In this document: positions 1 through 8,470 of the stretch, piece after piece
Position numbering within the stretch: the first letter of the stretch is position 1
Layout: every line of letters starts with the position of its first letter
Assembly (NCBI GenBank): GCA_039583705.1
Contig: JAVKSM010000009.1
Location: forward strand, 1 to 43,248
Direction of reading: 5' to 3'
Length of the DNA: 43,248 bases
Source of the DNA: JAVKSM01 sp039583705
GTDB taxonomy: Bacteria > Actinomycetota > Actinomycetes > Mycobacteriales > Pseudonocardiaceae
Program-made: the position numbers and the translations under genes
The notes under the pieces: generated by a model
The model's database searches: none
Told to the model about the DNA's origin: nothing
The model's input: the letters and a program-made list of their open reading frames with translations, nothing else

Positions 1-229
1 CGGCGGCGACGGCTCCGACAAGCCCGAGCCGGGCGTGGCCACCGATTAACCGCTCGCCGAATGGGAGCAGGAACTCCTGGTGGGCGGTGGTGCCGGCGCG
101 AGTGCGGGCACTGCGGCAGGCGCCGGCGGCGACGGCTCCAGCACCCCCGTCGACCCGGCCGGCGCCGCTGGCCCGGATGCGGTAGGCAGCACCAGCAACG
201 GCACGTCGCATCCGGGTGAGGGCCGCTGA
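1..229 (+). CDS. rpsB: 30S ribosomal protein S2, 3' end only, with an in-frame TAA
   Basis: Only the C-terminal tail of S2 is present. Reading from base 2 gives a Gly/Asp/Pro-rich tail that stops at TAA 47-49. The same frame then continues without interruption as PLAEWEQELL and a low-complexity tail to TGA 227-229. PLAEWEQELL is the motif I recall from the C-terminal extension of actinobacterial S2, usually preceded by Glu, so TAA sits where GAA would be expected. As written the protein ends about 60 residues early. The tail is an extension beyond the ribosomal core, so truncation may be tolerated; a base-call error is equally possible. The position just upstream of tsf is the normal rpsB place in bacteria. 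S2 assignment is confident; the biological meaning of the stop is not. Confidence 0.8.
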
Positions 230-358
230 GCGTGGTCCCGCACCGCTGCGCGACCAGCGCCGGACTCCCTATGCCCACCAAGCACATTGACCCCCACTTC
301 TGCCAAGACGATGCGCGGGCGCCGCGGCGCCGAGCGTGAAGGACGGACAGGACCAACG

Positions 359-1174
359 ATGGCGAACTACACGGCGGCCGACGTCAAGCGGCTCCGCGGG
401 CTCACCGGCTCCGGGATGCTCGACTGCAAGAATGCCCTGGAGGAGACTGCTGGCGACTTCGACCGGGCTGTCGAACTGCTGCGCATCAAGGGCGCCAGGG
501 ACGTCGGCAAGCGGGCCGAGCGGACCACGGCCAACGGTTTGGTGGCCGCCGCAGGCGGCGTCATGGTGGAGCTGAACTGCGAGACCGACTTCGTCGCCAA
601 GAACGCCGACTTCCAGCGGCTCGCGGACCAGATCGTCGCGGTCGCAGTCGCGAGCCGCCCGACCGACGTCGAGCAGTTGACCGCCGCACGGCTCGACGGC
701 GGCACTGTCGCCGACGCGGTCAACGACCTCTCGGCGCGGATCGGGGAGAAGCTGCAGCTACGGCGCTATGTCAGCTTCGATGGTGAGGTGGCGACCTACC
801 TGCACCGGCGTTCCTCAGACCTGCCGCCCGCGGTGGGCGTGCTCCTGGCCTACGGCGGCGGCGCGGAGCAGGCCGCGCGCGGCGCAGCGATGCAGATCGC
901 GGCGATGAAACCGCGCTACGTCAGCCGGGAGGACATCCCGGCTGACGTGGTGGAGCGCGAGCGGTGGATCGCCGAGCAGACGGCGCGTGAGGAGGGCAAG
1001 CCGGAGCAGGCCCTGCCCAAGATCGTCGAGGGTCGCCTCAACGGGTTCTTCAAGGACGTCGTGCTGCTCGAGCAACCCTCCGTGCAGGACGCCAAGCAGA
1101 CCGTCAAGGCGCTGCTCGACGCCGCGGGCGTGGCCGTGAGGGGCTTTGCCCGGTTCGAGGTGGGCCAAGCCTGA
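359..1174 (+). CDS. tsf: Elongation factor Ts
   Basis: EF-Ts is the guanine-nucleotide exchange factor that recycles EF-Tu in the cytoplasm. The 271-residue product opens with the N-terminal UBA-like segment (ADVKRLRGLTGSGMLDCKNA), followed by the core signature ELNCETDFVAKN near residue 80. The reading frame is open further upstream, but the ATG at 359 gives the family N-terminus (MANYTAADVKRL). It lies 129 bp after the S2 extension stop, as in the conserved rpsB-tsf pair. Length is normal for Actinobacteria and no residues look unusual. The 230-358 gap shows no obvious terminator. Confidence 0.97.
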   Translation: MANYTAADVKRLRGLTGSGMLDCKNALEETAGDFDRAVELLRIKGARDVGKRAERTTANGLVAAAGGVMVELNCETDFVAKNADFQRLADQIVAVAVASRPTDVEQLTAARLDGGTVADAVNDLSARIGEKLQLRRYVSFDGEVATYLHRRSSDLPPAVGVLLAYGGGAEQAARGAAMQIAAMKPRYVSREDIPADVVERERWIAEQTAREEGKPEQALPKIVEGRLNGFFKDVVLLEQPSVQDAKQTVKALLDAAGVAVRGFARFEVGQA

Positions 1175-1263
1175 GCGGGTGGCCGGGCGGGCGGTTGTGC
1201 CCGGTCCCTCCCGTCGGAACCGTGCGGGCGGTGCGGAACGGCGGCCGGGCGGAAGGAGGACGG

Positions 1264-2079
1264 GTGGGTGAGGACGGTCGGCGCTGCCCGGGTGTAGATG
1301 CCCCACTCGGACGTGGCCGGCACCGCAGAGTGCTGCTCAAGCTCGGTGGTGAGATGTTCGGCGGCGGCTCCGTGGGCGTCGACCCGAAGGTGGTGCAGGC
1401 CGTCGCTCGGCAGATCGCGGAGGTGGTGGCGACCGGCGTGCAGATCGCGGTCGTCATCGGTGGCGGCAACTTCTTCCGCGGCAAGGAGCTCAATGGCTAC
1501 GGCATGGAACGTGCCCGTGCCGACTACATGGGGATGCTCGGCACGGTGATGAACTGCCTCGCGCTGCAGGACTTCCTGGAGCGCGAGCACAATATCGACA
1601 CCCGGGTGCAGACCGCGATCACGATGGGCCAGGTGGCAGAGCCCTACATCCCCCGGCGCGCGATGCGGCACCTGGAGAAGGGTCGGGTTGTGATCTTCGG
1701 CGCAGGCATGGGGATGCCCTACTTCTCGACCGACACCACAGCCGCCCAGCGCGCGTTGGAGATCGACTGCGACGTCGTGCTCATGGGGAAGGCGGTCGAC
1801 GGGGTGTACTCGGCCGACCCGCGGCTCCATCCGGATGCGACCCTGTTCACCGAGATCAGCCACCGTGAGGTGCTGGAGCGCGGGCTCGAGGTCGCCGACA
1901 CCACCGCGTTCAGCCTGTGTATGGACAATCGGCTGCCGATCATCGTCTTCAACCTGCTCACCGAGGGCAACATCGCCCGCGCAGTGCGTGGTGAGAGGAT
2001 CGGGACCCTGGTGAGCACGCCGGTGGACGGGCCGGGGTCGCGTGGGAACCTGGTGGACAGCGAGGAGCAAGAGCCGTGA
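1264..2079 (+). CDS. pyrH: UMP kinase
   Basis: PyrH phosphorylates UMP to UDP with ATP in pyrimidine nucleotide synthesis and belongs to the amino-acid kinase fold. The 271-residue protein has the N-terminal phosphate-binding segment RRVLLKLGGEMFGGG (near residues 21-35; many homologues have KLSGE), GGGNFFRG, and the C-terminal FNLLTEGNI. GTG at 1264 is chosen because AAGGAGG (1253-1259) lies 4 nt upstream, whereas an earlier in-frame ATG at 1195 has no such site. The stop overlaps the frr start (GTGA), so translation is probably coupled. Confidence 0.95.
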   Translation: MGEDGRRCPGVDAPLGRGRHRRVLLKLGGEMFGGGSVGVDPKVVQAVARQIAEVVATGVQIAVVIGGGNFFRGKELNGYGMERARADYMGMLGTVMNCLALQDFLEREHNIDTRVQTAITMGQVAEPYIPRRAMRHLEKGRVVIFGAGMGMPYFSTDTTAAQRALEIDCDVVLMGKAVDGVYSADPRLHPDATLFTEISHREVLERGLEVADTTAFSLCMDNRLPIIVFNLLTEGNIARAVRGERIGTLVSTPVDGPGSRGNLVDSEEQEP

Positions 2080-2633
2080 TCGAGCAGACCCTCTTCGACG
2101 CCGAGGAGAAGATGGAGAAGGCGGTGTCGGTGGCCCGGGAGGATCTGGCGACGTTGCGCACCGGCCGCGCCAACCCGGGAATGTTCTCCAGGATCGTCGT
2201 CGACTACTACGGTACGGCGACCCCGCTCAACCACCTCGCGTCGATCAACGTGCCGGAAGCCCGGATGGCGGTGATCAAGCCCTACGACGCCAGCCAGCTC
2301 CGTGCGATGGAGCGGGCGATCCGCGACAGCGACCTCGGCGTCAACCCGACCAACGACGGCACGATCATCCGGGTGGTCATCCCCGAGCTGTCCGAGGAGC
2401 GCCGTCGGGACCTGGTCAAGGTCGCCCGGCACAAGGGGGAGGACGGCCGGGTCGCGATCCGCAACGTCCGCCGCCGCGCGATGGAGGAGCTGCACCGCAT
2501 CGTCCGGGACGGGGAGGCGGGTGAGGACGAGGTGGTGCGCGCCGAGAAGGAGCTCGAAGGGACGACGGCCCGTTACATCAGCCAGGTCGACGAACTGGTC
2601 AGGCACAAGGAAGCCGAGCTTCTCGAGGTCTGA
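2076..2633 (+). CDS. frr: Ribosome recycling factor
   Basis: RRF works with EF-G to split post-termination 70S ribosomes. The 185-residue product has the standard length and hallmarks: LATLRTGRANPGM near residues 25-37, INVPEARM, and the helical C-terminal half with RRDLVKVARHKGEDGRVAIRN (residues 109-129 region). GTG 2076 overlaps the pyrH stop by 4 bp. cdsA starts directly after its TGA, so pyrH-frr-cdsA forms one tight transcription unit, the usual arrangement in Actinobacteria. Confidence 0.97.
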   Translation: MIEQTLFDAEEKMEKAVSVAREDLATLRTGRANPGMFSRIVVDYYGTATPLNHLASINVPEARMAVIKPYDASQLRAMERAIRDSDLGVNPTNDGTIIRVVIPELSEERRRDLVKVARHKGEDGRVAIRNVRRRAMEELHRIVRDGEAGEDEVVRAEKELEGTTARYISQVDELVRHKEAELLEV

Positions 2634-3539
2634 GTGGTGACGGTGCCCACGCGAGACCCGCCCCCCGAGCCGGCGGGTTCACCACCGGCTGGCACCGGGC
2701 CGCCGGCCGGCGGCCCCTCCGCCAGCGGTTCGCGCGCCGGCCGCCACCTCGGCGCGGCGATCGCCGTGGGCGTGGGGCTCGGCGCAGTCGCCCTGGTGTC
2801 GCTGTTCACGGTCCGGCAGGCCTTCGTCGGGGTGGTGGCCGCGTTCATGGCCTACGGCTCGTGGGAGCTGGCGCGGGCGTTGCGGCGCGGCAAGGGGATC
2901 CGGGTGAGCCTGGTCCCGGTGCTGGCCGGGGGCCAGGCGATGGTGTGGCTGTCCTGGCCGTTCGGGCGGGAGGGCCTGCTCACGGCGTTCGCTCTCACCG
3001 TCCTGGCCTGCCTGCTGTGGCGGATCCCGGCAGGCGCCGACGGCTACCTGCGCGACGTGTCCGCCTCGCTGTTCGTGTTGTCCTACGTGCCGCTCGCCGG
3101 GGGCTTCGGCGCCATGCTCGTGTTGCCCACCGACGGCAGCATGCGGGTGCTCTGCTTCCTGCTTGCTGTGGTGGCCTCCGATATCGGCGGCTACGCCACG
3201 GGGGTTCTGGCAGGGCGGCACCCGATGGCCCCCACGATCAGCCCGAGGAAGACCTGGGAGGGCTTCGCCGGCTCGTTGGCGGCCGGGGTCCTCACCGGGG
3301 GGCTCACGGTCCCGCTGCTGCTGGGCGGTCAGGCTTGGCAGGGTGTTCTGTTCGGCGTCGCGATCGTCGTCGCCGCGACGGTCGGCGACCTCGTCGAGTC
3401 GCTGGTCAAGCGCGACCTGGGCATCAAGGACATGGGTGGCCTGCTGCCCGGCCACGGCGGGCTCATGGACCGGCTGGACTCGCTGTTGTCCTCCGCTCTG
3501 GTCGGCTGGCTGCTGCTGCGCGCATTCGTCCCGCTCTAG
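2634..3539 (+). CDS. cdsA: Phosphatidate cytidylyltransferase (CDP-diacylglycerol synthase)
   Basis: CdsA converts phosphatidic acid and CTP into CDP-diacylglycerol, the precursor of phosphatidylinositol, cardiolipin and phosphatidylglycerol, in the cytoplasmic membrane. The 301-residue protein has a Pro/Gly-rich cytosolic N-terminus of about 35 residues, then multiple hydrophobic segments, and near the C-terminus the CDS signature: SPRKTWEGFAGS followed by KRDLGIKDMGGLLPGHGG and MDRLDSLL. GTG 2634 immediately follows the frr stop; a second GTG two bases further is an alternative by one codon. The TAG stop sits in the first copy of a 15-bp tandem repeat (3526-3555). Confidence 0.95.
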   Translation: MVTVPTRDPPPEPAGSPPAGTGPPAGGPSASGSRAGRHLGAAIAVGVGLGAVALVSLFTVRQAFVGVVAAFMAYGSWELARALRRGKGIRVSLVPVLAGGQAMVWLSWPFGREGLLTAFALTVLACLLWRIPAGADGYLRDVSASLFVLSYVPLAGGFGAMLVLPTDGSMRVLCFLLAVVASDIGGYATGVLAGRHPMAPTISPRKTWEGFAGSLAAGVLTGGLTVPLLLGGQAWQGVLFGVAIVVAATVGDLVESLVKRDLGIKDMGGLLPGHGGLMDRLDSLLSSALVGWLLLRAFVPL

Positions 3540-3555
3540 CTCGTCCCGCTCTGGC
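3526..3555 (+). repeat. 15-bp tandem duplication over the cdsA stop
   Basis: The 15-mer TCGTCCCGCTCTAGC (3526-3540) is repeated as TCGTCCCGCTCTGGC (3541-3555), and a degraded third start follows. The first copy contains the cdsA stop TAG (3537-3539); in the second copy the equivalent triplet is TGG. This looks like a slippage duplication at the gene end rather than a functional site. Confidence 0.85.
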
Positions 3556-3603
3556 TCGTCCCGTCCGGCGCCGCGCCACTGTCGTGGAAGACTTACCGGT
3601 GCG

Positions 3604-4719
3604 ATGACCACGAGCCCGCTGCCCCTCGTCCCGGACGCCGCCAGGCGCGGCATGCCGCCCCGCCACCTTGCCGACCTCGACGCCGAGGGGCGGCGCAGCG
3701 CGGTCGCCGCGCTCGGGCTGCCCGCTTACCGCGCCGACCAGCTCGCCCGCCACTACTTCGGCCGGCTGTGCGTCGACCCGGCGTCCATGACGGACCTGCC
3801 GGTCGCCCGCCGCGACGAGCTGGTGAGGGCGTTGCTGCCGCCGTTGGTGGCCGCCGTGCGAGGGGTCAGCTGTGACGGCGGCGCGACCCGCAAGACAGTG
3901 TGGCGGGCGACCGACGGGACGTTGTCGGAGAGCGTGCTCATGCGCTATCCGGACCGGGCCACCGTGTGCGTGTCCAGCCAGGCCGGCTGCGGGATGGGCT
4001 GCCCGTTCTGCGCCACCGGGCAAGGGGGGCTGCGGCGCAACCTGTCCACCGCCGAGATCGTCGAGCAGGTGCGGCAGGCGGCATCCGAGATGCGCGGCGG
4101 CGAGCTGGGGGAGCCGGGGCGACTGTCCCACGTGGTGTTCATGGGGATGGGCGAGCCGCTGGCCAACTACGACCGGGTGCTGGCCGCGGTCCGGCGCATC
4201 ACCGACCCGGTACCCGACGGGCTCGGGCTGTCGCAACGGTCGGTCACGGTGTCTACCGTCGGACTGGTGCCGGGGATCCGGCGGCTGGCGGCGGAGGGGC
4301 TCGCGGTCACGCTGGCGGTGTCGTTGCATGCACCCGACGACGAGCTGCGCGACATGCTGGTGCCGGTGAACACGCGGTGGCGGGTGGCCGAGGTGCTCGA
4401 CGCGGCCCGGGGCTACGCCTCGCGCACCGGGCGGCGCGTGTCGATCGAGTATGCGCTGGTCCGCGACGTCAACGACCAGCCGTGGCGGGCCGAGCTGCTC
4501 GGCCGGGTGCTGCGCCGCCACCTCGACGCCCGGCTCGTCCACGTCAACCTCATCCCGCTCAACCCGACGCCCGGAAGCGCCTGGGACGCCAGCCCGCTAC
4601 CGGCGCAGGCCGCTTTCGTGGCCGGGGTGCGCGCGGCCGGGGTGGCCTGCACGGTGCGCGACACCCGGGGTCGGGAGATCGCCGCCGCCTGCGGTCAACT
4701 GGCCGGGCAGGAGGGCTGA
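3604..4719 (+). CDS. rlmN: Dual-specificity RNA methyltransferase RlmN (radical SAM)
   Basis: RlmN methylates C2 of A2503 in 23S rRNA and A37 in some tRNAs using a 4Fe-4S cluster and SAM. The 371-residue protein carries the radical SAM motif CGMGCPFC with cysteines at residues 129, 133 and 136, the GMGEPLAN motif, and SLHAPDD. Near the C-terminus, ACTVRDTRGREIAAACGQL holds the second cysteine needed for the protein-methyl intermediate. The frame is open far upstream through the cdsA region, but ATG 3604 gives a family-like N-terminus with a 64-bp intergenic gap. Downstream of cdsA is the same place as in mycobacteria. Confidence 0.96.
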   Translation: MTTSPLPLVPDAARRGMPPRHLADLDAEGRRSAVAALGLPAYRADQLARHYFGRLCVDPASMTDLPVARRDELVRALLPPLVAAVRGVSCDGGATRKTVWRATDGTLSESVLMRYPDRATVCVSSQAGCGMGCPFCATGQGGLRRNLSTAEIVEQVRQAASEMRGGELGEPGRLSHVVFMGMGEPLANYDRVLAAVRRITDPVPDGLGLSQRSVTVSTVGLVPGIRRLAAEGLAVTLAVSLHAPDDELRDMLVPVNTRWRVAEVLDAARGYASRTGRRVSIEYALVRDVNDQPWRAELLGRVLRRHLDARLVHVNLIPLNPTPGSAWDASPLPAQAAFVAGVRAAGVACTVRDTRGREIAAACGQLAGQEG

Positions 4720-4800
4720 AGATCCACGGACAGCCCTGGCCGGAGCGGGCCGGGTGGCCTGATCGCGGCGTGCTGACGGCTCGGCGAGGACACTGAGTCC

Positions 4801-5868
4801 GTGCATCTTCCCGTCATGCCGCCCGTCGCGCCGATGCTGGCCAAGCCCGCCACCACCATCCCCCCCGGCCAGCACTACGAACCGAAGTGGGATGGCTTCA
4901 GGTCGATAGTCTTCCGGGACGGCGACGAGGTCGAGATCGGCAGCCGCAACGGGCGGCCGATGACCCGATACTTCCCAGAGATCGTCACGGCCGTCCTGGC
5001 GAGCTTCCCGCCCCGCGCTGTGATCGACGGCGAGATCGTCGTCGCCGACCAGGAACGCAACACTCTCGACTTCGAGGCGCTCCAACAGCGAATCCACCCC
5101 GCGACCAGCCGGGTCAGGCTCCTCTCCGAGCAGACCCCGGCCAGTTTCGTCGCCTTCGACCTGCTCGCCCTCGGTGACGACGATCTCACCCGACTGCCCG
5201 TCACCGACCGCCGGGCAGCGCTCGAACGCGTCCTCGCCGATGCCAGGCCGCCGGTCCACCTCACCCCGGCCACCCAGGATCTCGACCTCGCCTGGCGGTG
5301 GTTCGACCAGTTCGAGGGCGCCGGCCTGGACGGGCTGATCGCCAAGCCCCTCGACCTGCGCTACCAGCCGGACAAGCGCGTCATGACAAAGATCAAGCAC
5401 GACCGCACCGCCGATTGCGTCGTCGCCGGCTACCGGGTCCACAAGTCCGGAACCGACGCCGTCGGCTCGTTGCTGCTCGGTCTCTACGACGACCGGGGGA
5501 TTCTCGCCTCGGTCGGGGTTGTCGGCGCGTTCCCGCTGGCTCGTCGGCGGGAGCTGCTCACCGAGCTGCAACCGCTGCTCACCACGTTGGACGACCATCC
5601 GTGGAACTGGGCGGCCCACGAACAGGGCGAGCGCACCCCCCGCAAGAACGAGACGAGCCGGTGGAACGCCGGCAAGGACCTCTCCTTCGTCCCGCTGCGT
5701 CCGGAGCGCGTCGTCGAGGTCCGCTATGACTCCATGGAAGGAAGCCGCTTCCGGCACACCACCCAGTTCGTCCGCTGGCGACCTGACCGCGATCCCCGGA
5801 GCTGCACCTATGATCAGCTCGACCGGCCCGTCGGCTTCGACCTTGCCGACGTCCTCCGCAGCGGGTGA
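4801..5868 (+). CDS. ligC: ATP-dependent DNA ligase, LigC type
   Basis: This is a stand-alone ATP-dependent DNA ligase of the LigC/LigD-ligase family. The 355-residue protein holds the adenylation motif EPKWDGFR with nucleophilic Lys29, motif III-like FVAFDLLALGDDD, EGLIAK-like LDGLIAKPLDLRYQPDKR, motif V KIKHDRTADCVVAG, and a C-terminal OB domain (ARPERVVEVRYDS-like region). No polymerase or nuclease domain is attached, unlike LigD. GTG 4801 is preceded by GACACT at 4789-4794, 6 nt before the start, so the transcript may be leaderless. The gene converges with a primase-polymerase gene 6 bp away. In mycobacteria LigC and Prim-PolC are neighbours reported to act in base excision repair; the same role here is inferred. 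Confidence 0.9.
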   Translation: MHLPVMPPVAPMLAKPATTIPPGQHYEPKWDGFRSIVFRDGDEVEIGSRNGRPMTRYFPEIVTAVLASFPPRAVIDGEIVVADQERNTLDFEALQQRIHPATSRVRLLSEQTPASFVAFDLLALGDDDLTRLPVTDRRAALERVLADARPPVHLTPATQDLDLAWRWFDQFEGAGLDGLIAKPLDLRYQPDKRVMTKIKHDRTADCVVAGYRVHKSGTDAVGSLLLGLYDDRGILASVGVVGAFPLARRRELLTELQPLLTTLDDHPWNWAAHEQGERTPRKNETSRWNAGKDLSFVPLRPERVVEVRYDSMEGSRFRHTTQFVRWRPDRDPRSCTYDQLDRPVGFDLADVLRSG

Positions 5869-5874
5869 CGCGCC

Positions 5875-6879
5875 TCACCCACTGCCGGGGCCGGCGAGTC
5901 GGGGATCGGCCCGTCGGGGCTCGGCCCGTCGGGGATCGGCCAGGCCAGGGTCGGCCAAGCCGGAGTCGCGCTCGTCGCGCCGCGCCCACTCCAGCAACGG
6001 CTCCAGGGAGAAGACCGCGTCGTCGATGCCGGCGTGCAGGTCCCCGAGCTGGGCGAACCGCGAAGGGACCGTCGCGATCGTGAAGTCGCCGGGCTCGGCA
6101 TCAGCCAGCTCGCCCCAGGTGAGCGGCGTGGACACCGCCGCCGCTGGCGCGCCGCGCACCGAGTACGCGCAGCGGATGGTGTGGTCGCGCGCGTTCTGGT
6201 TGTAGTCCACGAACACCGCGTCGATCCGGTCGCGCTTCCACCATGCCGTCGTCACGAGCCGCGGAGCCCGTCGCTCGATCTCCCGGGCAAAGGCCAGCGC
6301 GGCGCGCCGCACCTGCGCGAAGCCCCACCGGGGTTCGATGCGCACGTAGACGTGCAGCCCGCGGTTGCCGGAGGTCTTCGGCCAGCCGACTGCGCCGAGC
6401 TCGTCGAGCACCTCCCGCACGACGCCCGCCACCCGCCGGATCTCGGAGAAGCCGGTACCGGGCTGCGGGTCGAGGTCGATACGCCACTCGTCGGGGAGCT
6501 CGACGGCTTCCCGCCGGCTGTTCCACGGGTGGAACTCCACCGTGGACATCTGCACCGCCCACAGCACGTCGGCGAGGTGCGTGACACACAGCTCGTTCGC
6601 GTGCCGGCCGGACGGGAAGTCCACCCGGACGGTCTGTACCCACGGCGGCGCGCCGGCCGGCAGCCGCTTCTGGTGGACCTTTTCCCCGTCGACCCCGGTC
6701 GGAAAGCGGTGGAGCATGCAGGGCCGCTCCCGCAGCGCCCGCACGATCCCGTCACCGACGGCCAGGTAGTAGTGGGCGAGATCGAGCTTGGTCTCGCCGC
6801 GCGCCGGGAAGTACACCCGGTCCGGGTGGGTGATCCGCACCGGGCGGTCGCCGACCTCCAGATCCACCGCGTCGGACAC
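5875..6879 (-). CDS. LigD-type primase-polymerase (PolDom / Prim-PolC-like)
   Basis: Stand-alone archaeo-eukaryotic primase-fold polymerase of the LigD polymerase-domain family, which fills short gaps with preference for ribonucleotides. Visible features: THPDRVYFP near residue 18, the divalent-metal pair in IDLDP (Asp135 and Asp137), KTSGNRGLHVYV with the catalytic His, and VFVDYNQNARDHT. The 334-residue length fits Prim-PolC/PolD. The last ~28 residues are a degenerate five-residue repeat (ADPRR-like) encoded by 15-bp DNA repeats, which looks like a recent low-complexity extension. Start GTG 6879 has only a weak ribosome site. It converges on the ligase gene; a shared repair role is inferred from that pairing. 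Confidence 0.88.
   Translation of the reverse strand: MSDAVDLEVGDRPVRITHPDRVYFPARGETKLDLAHYYLAVGDGIVRALRERPCMLHRFPTGVDGEKVHQKRLPAGAPPWVQTVRVDFPSGRHANELCVTHLADVLWAVQMSTVEFHPWNSRREAVELPDEWRIDLDPQPGTGFSEIRRVAGVVREVLDELGAVGWPKTSGNRGLHVYVRIEPRWGFAQVRRAALAFAREIERRAPRLVTTAWWKRDRIDAVFVDYNQNARDHTIRCAYSVRGAPAAAVSTPLTWGELADAEPGDFTIATVPSRFAQLGDLHAGIDDAVFSLEPLLEWARRDERDSGLADPGLADPRRAEPRRADPRLAGPGSG
5899..5958. repeat. Degenerate 15-bp tandem repeats at the primase-polymerase 3' end
   Basis: Four 15-bp units (5899-5913, 5914-5928, 5929-5943, 5944-5958), the first three nearly identical (TCGGGGATCGGCCCG type). They encode the Ala-Asp-Pro-Arg-rich tail of the primase-polymerase on the minus strand. The ligase ends just upstream at 5868, so the repeats fill the convergent junction. 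Confidence 0.8.
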
Positions 6880-6933
6880 GAGGTGGACGGTACCTGCGCC
6901 GACACCGTGACACGGCGCCAGTGACCAGGATCG

Positions 6934-7206
6934 CTAGCGCCGCCAGGAGTGGCGCTTGCGGGCGTAGTCGAAACCCAGCCCCACGACGATGGCGATCGCG
7001 AGGGCGGCCGCCCAGATCATGGAGATGTGGGTCTCCTCGTTGCTGTCGAGCATCACCACGAGGACGATCGCGGTCAGTACGCCGGCGACCCGGGTCGCCC
7101 GTGGGAAGGAGCCATGCCAGCCCCACCCGACGGAGGGCTCGTCATGGGGGTCGACCCCACCGCGTGCGACCGGGCTCCGCTCGCCGCGCCGCTCCAGCTC
7201 GGACAC
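6934..7206 (-). CDS. Small membrane protein, DUF2631-like
   Basis: The 90-residue product has a charged, His/Gly/Trp-containing N-terminal half, then two hydrophobic segments (VAGVLTAIVLVVML and WAAALAIAIVVGLGFDY) joined by the short loop DSNEETHIS, and ends in a basic tail RKRHSWRR. This matches the small actinobacterial DUF2631 membrane proteins that sit next to dxr. GTG 7206 is preferred over GTG 7212 because GGAGG (7212-7216 on the minus strand) lies 5 nt upstream of it. It is divergent from dxr. No molecular function is known to me. Confidence 0.75.
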   Translation of the reverse strand: MSELERRGERSPVARGGVDPHDEPSVGWGWHGSFPRATRVAGVLTAIVLVVMLDSNEETHISMIWAAALAIAIVVGLGFDYARKRHSWRR

Positions 7207-7276
7207 GCCCACCTCCTGGCCACCGATCCTGGACCCAACTTACCGTCCGAGCCGATCCCGGGGAGAATCGACGGTG

Positions 7277-8470
7277 ATGGAGACCCCTCGCAGGCTCACG
7301 GTGCTCGGCTGCACCGGTTCGATCGGTACCCAGGCGCTGGACGTGGTGCGCCGCAACCGGGACCGGTTCACGGTGGTCGCCCTGTCCGCCGGAGGTGCCG
7401 ACCCCGGCCGGCTCGTCGCCCAGGCCGTCGAGTTCGGTGTGGCCGCGCTGGCGGTCGCCGACACCTCGGTCGCCGACGGGATGCGCGCCGCGCTCGCCGC
7501 CGCCGGCTCCGCCGCCGCCGTGCTGGTCGGCCCGGACGCGGCGGCCGAGCTCGTCGAGCACATCCCCGCGGACGTCGTGCTCAACGGCATCACGGGCTCG
7601 CGCGGTCTCGCCCCGACCCTGGCCGCGCTGCGCAGCGGAGCGGTCCTCGCGCTGGCCAACAAGGAGTCGCTGGTCGCGGGCGGCCCACTGGTCACGGCCG
7701 CCGCGGCCCCGGGCCAGCTCGTCCCCGTCGACTCGGAGCACTCCGCCCTCGCCCAGTGTCTGCGGGGTGGGCGCGCCGACGAGGTGGCCCGGCTGGTGCT
7801 CACCGCCTCCGGGGGCCCGTTCCGCGGCCGGCGTCGCACCGAGCTGGCCGGGGTCACCGTCGAGCAGGCGCTGGCCCACCCCACCTGGGACATGGGCCCG
7901 GTCGTCACCGTGAACTCGGCCACCCTGGTCAACAAGGGCCTGGAGCTCATCGAGGCGCACCTGCTGTTCGGGGTGCCCTATCCGCGGATCGACGTGGTGG
8001 TGCACCCGCAGTCCGTGGTGCACTCGATGGTCACCTTCCGGGACGGCTCGACGTTGGCGCAGGCCAGCCCCCCGGACATGCGGTTGCCCATCGCGGTGGC
8101 CCTGGGCTGGCCGGACCGGGTACCGGATGCCGCCGCGGCGTGCACGTTCGCCGAGCCAACGGCGTGGACCTTCCAACCGCTGGACGACGAGGCGTTCCCC
8201 GCAGTCGGGCTGGCCCGGGCCGCCGGAGAGGCGGGTGGCTGCCTGCCCGCGGTGTTCAACGCGGCCAACGAGGAGGCGGTCGCGGCGTTCCTCGGCGGGG
8301 CGCTGCCGTTCCCCGGGATCGTGGCCGCGGTGGCCCGCGTCCTCGATCGCGCCGACGGCTGGTGTTCCCGACCGGCTACCGTGGAGGACGTGCTGGCGGC
8401 AGAGAAGTGGGCCCGGGCCCGCAGCCGTGAGCTGTGCGGCACCACCGAGGGTGCGGAGGAGACTGCGTGA
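7277..8470 (+). CDS. dxr: 1-deoxy-D-xylulose 5-phosphate reductoisomerase
   Basis: Dxr catalyses the first committed step of the MEP isoprenoid pathway, converting DXP to MEP with NADPH and a divalent metal. The 397-residue protein opens with the dinucleotide-binding motif TVLGCTGSIGTQAL (Cys where Ser/Gly is common), then LANKESLVAGG, the active-site DSEHSA, and WDMGPVVTVNSATLVNKGLE. ATG 7277 is used; GTG 7274 directly before it is an in-frame alternative. GGGGAGA lies about 10 nt upstream. Its TGA overlaps the GTG of the downstream protease gene, suggesting coupled translation. Confidence 0.96.
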   Translation: METPRRLTVLGCTGSIGTQALDVVRRNRDRFTVVALSAGGADPGRLVAQAVEFGVAALAVADTSVADGMRAALAAAGSAAAVLVGPDAAAELVEHIPADVVLNGITGSRGLAPTLAALRSGAVLALANKESLVAGGPLVTAAAAPGQLVPVDSEHSALAQCLRGGRADEVARLVLTASGGPFRGRRRTELAGVTVEQALAHPTWDMGPVVTVNSATLVNKGLELIEAHLLFGVPYPRIDVVVHPQSVVHSMVTFRDGSTLAQASPPDMRLPIAVALGWPDRVPDAAAACTFAEPTAWTFQPLDDEAFPAVGLARAAGEAGGCLPAVFNAANEEAVAAFLGGALPFPGIVAAVARVLDRADGWCSRPATVEDVLAAEKWARARSRELCGTTEGAEETA

